A stretch of DNA of 64,000 nt from Cristatella mucedo (lineage: Eukaryota > Bryozoa > Phylactolaemata > Cristatellidae): positions 1,959,001 to 2,023,000 of the forward strand of contig WPIO01000048.1 of the NCBI GenBank assembly GCA_009760855.2. The letters are read 5' to 3'. The position numbers and the translations under genes were made by a program. Of this stretch, positions 60,946 through 64,000 are shown one piece after another; the first letter of the stretch is position 1; each line of letters begins with the position of its first letter. The notes beneath the pieces were generated by a model that had not been told where the DNA came from, made no database searches, and saw nothing but the letters and a program-made list of their open reading frames with translations.

Positions 60946-61439
60946 ACTTGTTTCTTGTTCCGCGTCCATGAACGCGTGCACGAATTGGCGCGAATGCTAT
61001 CGACGAGGAGAACGACTATGCCTGCTGCTCAAAGTGTGGCACGTGCCACGTGTTGCATCGTCGATACGGAGCGCGTCATCAAATCTGTGCGGCTGACCAC
61101 CTGGCAGCCAGGTGTCAATTGTATGGATAGAGCTGAAGTTTATTCGCTTGGGACGCTAAGCAAGCGACCAATTGATATATTAGCCAATTGGATAACACGA
61201 CCCGCCGCTTAACGAGTGCGTCGCACTGTCCGAATGGCACAATCTGAAACGGAACAGCTGCGTCAACTAGCCTTTTTAAGCGGTCGGATAGTTTTACGCT
61301 CGCAGTTTTCTCATAGAACGGAGGTCGGTTCTCCGGATCCTCCTCGCCGAGAGAGACGCCTTGTCGTCGACGCAATCTTCGAGCTCAGACGTGCTACGTT
61401 TTGGAGGCGCGATTTTTCTCTCTTTCCGGTTCGATTCGT

Positions 61440-61640
61440 ACGTTCATGTCTACCTATACAGCCAATGCTCTAATCAGGCTACGCATCTTACCACCCTAAT
61501 ACCTAAGCATCTTCTGACTCGCATCGCTTAGCTGTGCCTAGAACCAACTTGGAATCCTTTAAGACTGTCCCTTTTATTCGTACGCTTCTAAAGTCGGGAA
61601 CTTTCGCTTGACTGGCATGACGACTTTACCCTAACCAACC
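61440..61640 (+). mobile_element. LINE-A RT C-terminal relic
   Basis: 'gtctacctatacagccaatg', 'cgcatcttaccaccctaata' and 'ccttttattcgtacgcttct' follow the plus-strand order of the RT end (SDLLP...RTTR...SYAPK). No frame is open. Confidence 0.5.
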
Positions 61641-61644
61641 AATT

Positions 61645-62380
61645 TTCAAATAAAAATAACAATAACAAAGTTGATAAGCGCCCTCAGAGAACTTGAATTT
61701 CATTTCTGTCTACGCGCTTTACATTTGCTGCAAAAAAACGCGATGGAATGGTTACTAGTAGCATGTTCAATAAACAACAAAAATAACATGGTTACAGGTG
61801 ACATGCACAGGGTCAGCATGCAAGTTTGGTTAGGGGCAGCATGTGCAATGTTGGCACGCACAAGCCCATGAAGGTTCAATCACGACAACCCTCCAAAGGC
61901 TGAGCACAATACGTGCGTTCTTATTTCTTTTATAAATGTTGTTAAGTTAGGGAACGTCGTGACGTTAGTCAGGATTGAGTTCCAGGCTTTGGGAGCATAC
62001 GTACTGAAGGCACGGTCTCCAAAGGATTTGAGGTTTGTACGACGTATAGGTAAACAGTTAGATTCCAAGAATCGAGTGGTACGGTGCCAAGCCTTTTTGC
62101 GGCAATAGAACTGATAGGTAGACTGGAGCCAAAGAATGAAAGGAGCTGAAAGAGAGAGACAAAACCTTGACGTCAATGCGTTGCTTGACTCGTAGCCAGT
62201 GCAGGGAGGCGAGAAGTGGTGTGATGAGGCAACTGCGAGGCTCACGGCAGACAAGCCAAGCTGCAGAGCTAGCACCATCGGTAAGCGCTTGATTTCACAG
62301 GCCGGAAGGCCTGCAAGAGTTGAGTTACAGTAGTCAAGACGGGATGTCAAAGAAGCTAAATCCACTCCGGAGCGTCACAA
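61645..62380 (-). mobile_element. LINE-A 3' third, antisense
   Basis: An AAT-rich tail is followed by the 3' UTR and RT C-terminal frame 61880-62365 ([39 protein letters not shown]). One frameshift is evident, between the QLGLSAVSLAVA part and the rest. It stops abruptly at about 62370. Confidence 0.8.
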
Positions 62381-62759
62381 CTTTGGCTACGTTTTCTCGG
62401 ATTATTTTACTATTATATGTGCTATTACTATTATTTTTACTTATGTAAGCTGACACTGGATTTTTTTTACGAAACACTTAATCTTCTTCCGTGACAGCAT
62501 GTGCAAAGTCCCTAGAAATTTGGATTTGGTTCTCTTAAAGCACTATCGCTGTCGGAATATTGTGATGAAAGAACAAATAGAGGCAGCTAAAATGCACGCT
62601 TTTATAAAATATTTCGTAATGGGTCAGATAATACTATTACACTTGCCTACAATTTTATAACACTTATATTTTGTTTTTTTATCAATTAGAGATTTCCATT
62701 AAAGTCAATCCGGATCAGCTGGTGTTCCGAACAGGGATTTGGCAGGGTGAGTGCTATCT

Positions 62760-63125
62760 GCACGGAAGGTTTCTTTGGCGGCAAGATCCGTTATGTCCAC
62801 GCGCGTTTTTCTAAAACGTAGCATGATACAGGTCGAGATAATAATATTAATAATAATATATTTGTATTGCGCCCTCAGAGAACTTAAATATATTTCTATG
62901 CACTTTAAATATGCTATAAAGGAAGCATGTAATATATAAGTCGCTGTACCTCATTCTTGCTCTCCACTCCGGGTTTAAAGCTCTTCACTTTTTGATACCC
63001 AGTTTTTACCCGGCTCAACGGTTCGGTCATTTTTTCTTCGCTCCTCCTTGGTTTTGACCTATGCTAAGATTATGCAGGCCGTATATTCTAAAGTTGGATC
63101 TGGGGCTGAGCCGCTTTCGCAAGTG
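62760..63125 (-). pseudogene. Decayed copy of the terminal exon at 63.45-63.77 kb
   Basis: The minus strand between 63110 and 62945 aligns with the exon at about 70% ('ctgcataatcttagcatagg', 'accaaggaggagcg', 'gtacagcgacttatatatta'), with indels and stops. The alignment resumes at 62840 with 'tattatctcgacctgtatc', so the interval between is an insertion (the LINE-A tail at 62838-62940). It has no coding capacity. Confidence 0.7.
62838..62942 (-). mobile_element. LINE-A 3' tail inserted in the pseudo-exon
   Basis: 'aataatattaataataata', 'gcgccctcagagaactta' and 'ctttaaatatgctataaagg' occur, and then the pseudo-exon resumes. AT-rich 'ataataa/tataa' flanks on both sides may be a target duplication but are too simple to be sure. 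Confidence 0.75.
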
Positions 63126-63165
63126 CCCAGAGGAAAAAACCCACTGCTACATTGCAATATCGATG

Positions 63166-63171
63166 TTTATT
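63166..63171 (-). terminator. Possible poly(A) signal of the unidentified gene
   Basis: AATAAA on the minus strand, about 275 nt after the stop codon at 63447-63449 and before the decayed exon copy. This supports reading the 63.45-63.77 kb exon as terminal. Confidence 0.4.
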
Positions 63172-63446
63172 TCCACCGCTGAACACACTATGGTAAATAG
63201 CTGTTGGGACTCACGTTAATCGGAGGTAAGTAGCAGCCAGTGGTCTTTGCAAGCATTAGAATAGTGGCTCCAAAGTAGAAGAGGACCAGAACAGGGGGCT
63301 GTCTACTCAGTCACGTGACAATGGCGAACGTGTTGAGCGAGCTTTGTTGACGGTCGCATGACTCGCGCAATAGACTGCCGAACCGAGCTGACAGTCGGCC
63401 TAAGCTGGCTGCTGCATCTTAGCAAGTCGTGCCATTTGCTTCGAAT

Positions 63447-63770
63447 TCAGTTCAGTTCTACCGATTCTCCGAGCTGTCTTGCTGCAGCATAGTGACGCTG
63501 TGCTTGGAAGTACATATCGCAGGCTGCAATGTCCACACTGGCCTCAAAGTCCACACTCTCATTCTTGTTCATGTAATGCGGCAGATACAGGTCGAGATAA
63601 TAAATAAGTCGCTGTAGTTCACTCTCATTTGGCACAAAAGGTTCAAAGCCCATCAATTTCTGACACACAGTTTTCACCCGGTTCATCCATTCCACCATCT
63701 CCTCTCCACCCCTCCTTGGTAAAACGTATGTTGAGATTATGTAGTCCATATTTTCCAAAGCTGCATTAAT
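63447..63770 (-). CDS. Terminal exon of an unidentified gene (5' part beyond the window)
   Basis: A minus-strand exon preceded by a good acceptor (tttatttgcag at 63773-63771) and open for 107 codons to a TGA. It begins INAALENMDYIISTYVLPRR and contains MVEWMNRVKTVCQKLMGFEP, then LIYYLDLYLPHYMNKNESVD, and ends AARQLGESVELN. The composition is protein-like, amphipathic and probably helical, rich in Met, Tyr and Asn, with no signal peptide or membrane segment. I do not recognise the family. Phase at the acceptor is 0. The upstream exons would lie to the right of the window. A decayed duplicate lies 0.65 kb downstream, which argues that this copy has been kept under selection. Confidence 0.6.
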   Translation of the reverse strand: MNAALENMDYIISTYVLPRRGGEEMVEWMNRVKTVCQKLMGFEPFVPNESELQRLIYYLDLYLPHYMNKNESVDFEASVDIAACDMYFQAQRHYAAARQLGESVELN

Positions 63771-64000
63771 CTGCAAATAAAGTATGACAGGGACAGTCAG
63801 GGACAGATTAATCGAACTAAAACTTAAGAATTTAGCTTATCGTGGGGGACGTCATTTCAGCAGTGGTCTGTAGATTTTAGCCGCTAATACGTGTTAAGTA
63901 GTTGCAGCTTCTAGGGCAGGTATCGATACCTCATGTAGTAGATTTTGAATCCTGATTTCCCAATATTTGGTTTCCATACAGTAAGCAGGTGATGTTAGGC

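Noticed and set aside
1-64000. CRISPR array, operon, phage or bacterial defence system
   Set aside because: No regularly spaced repeats of that kind, no polycistronic gene order and no bacterial genes. The regular repeats are microsatellites and retroelement ends.

Overview
This is a metazoan nuclear window, rich in introns and repeats. There are no operons, no Shine-Dalgarno-led genes and no rRNA or CRISPR. Coding DNA is only a few percent of the 64 kb and sits in short exons with GT-AG junctions. Nearly all long open frames are remnants of LINE reverse transcriptases, microsatellites, or chance. The phylum cannot be fixed from the sequence. The dense L2/CR1-type LINEs ending in (ATT)n and the two tRNA-headed SINE families would fit an invertebrate or basal chordate genome.

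Three host genes could be assembled exon by exon, with all splice phases consistent. (1) PRPF18, the second-step pre-mRNA splicing factor: plus strand, nine coding exons from 3057 to 17639, 363 aa. (2) RNASEH1, ribonuclease H1: plus strand, eight coding exons from 23289 to 34669, 292 aa, all catalytic residues present. (3) ELOC, elongin C: minus strand, three coding exons from 46494 down to 39165, 112 aa. A second, diverged but open copy of the central elongin C exon lies upstream at about 55.0-55.25 kb, with its splice donor in the same phase. At the right edge an open minus-strand exon (63447-63770), apparently the last exon of an unidentified gene, has a decayed copy about 0.7 kb downstream that is itself split by a LINE tail.

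The introns and spacers are filled by four kinds of element. LINE-A is an L2/CR1-like element with the 3' end 'tttctaggcgctttacatttgctgcaaa'-type on the minus strand and an (ATT)n tail; there are about 20 copies, including a 2.8-kb one at 39.95-42.72 kb. LINE-B is a second RT lineage ending in (TTACA)n. SINE-A has a tRNA-like head joined to a LINE-A-like 3' tail. SINE-2 has a tRNA-like head and its own body. A 1.33-kb solo LTR with TG...CA ends and a 4-bp target duplication sits in PRPF18 intron 5. Nested insertions (LINE in LINE, SINE in LINE, LINE tail in a pseudo-exon) give a relative chronology.

Region by region: 0-3 kb repeats and the PRPF18 5' flank; 3-17.6 kb PRPF18; 17.6-23.2 kb repeats; 23.3-34.7 kb RNASEH1; 34.7-39.1 kb mostly unassigned spacer; 39.2-46.5 kb ELOC, with a long LINE-A copy in its second intron; 46.5-52.9 kb CpG-rich flank and repeats; 53-60.7 kb AT-richer DNA with the elongin C-like exon and little else that can be recognised; 60.7-64 kb LINE fragments and the unidentified terminal exon. 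The three identified genes act in splicing, R-loop and RNA/DNA hybrid removal, and ubiquitin-ligase/elongin complexes. They share no evident pathway, and I see no sign of a coordinated cluster.
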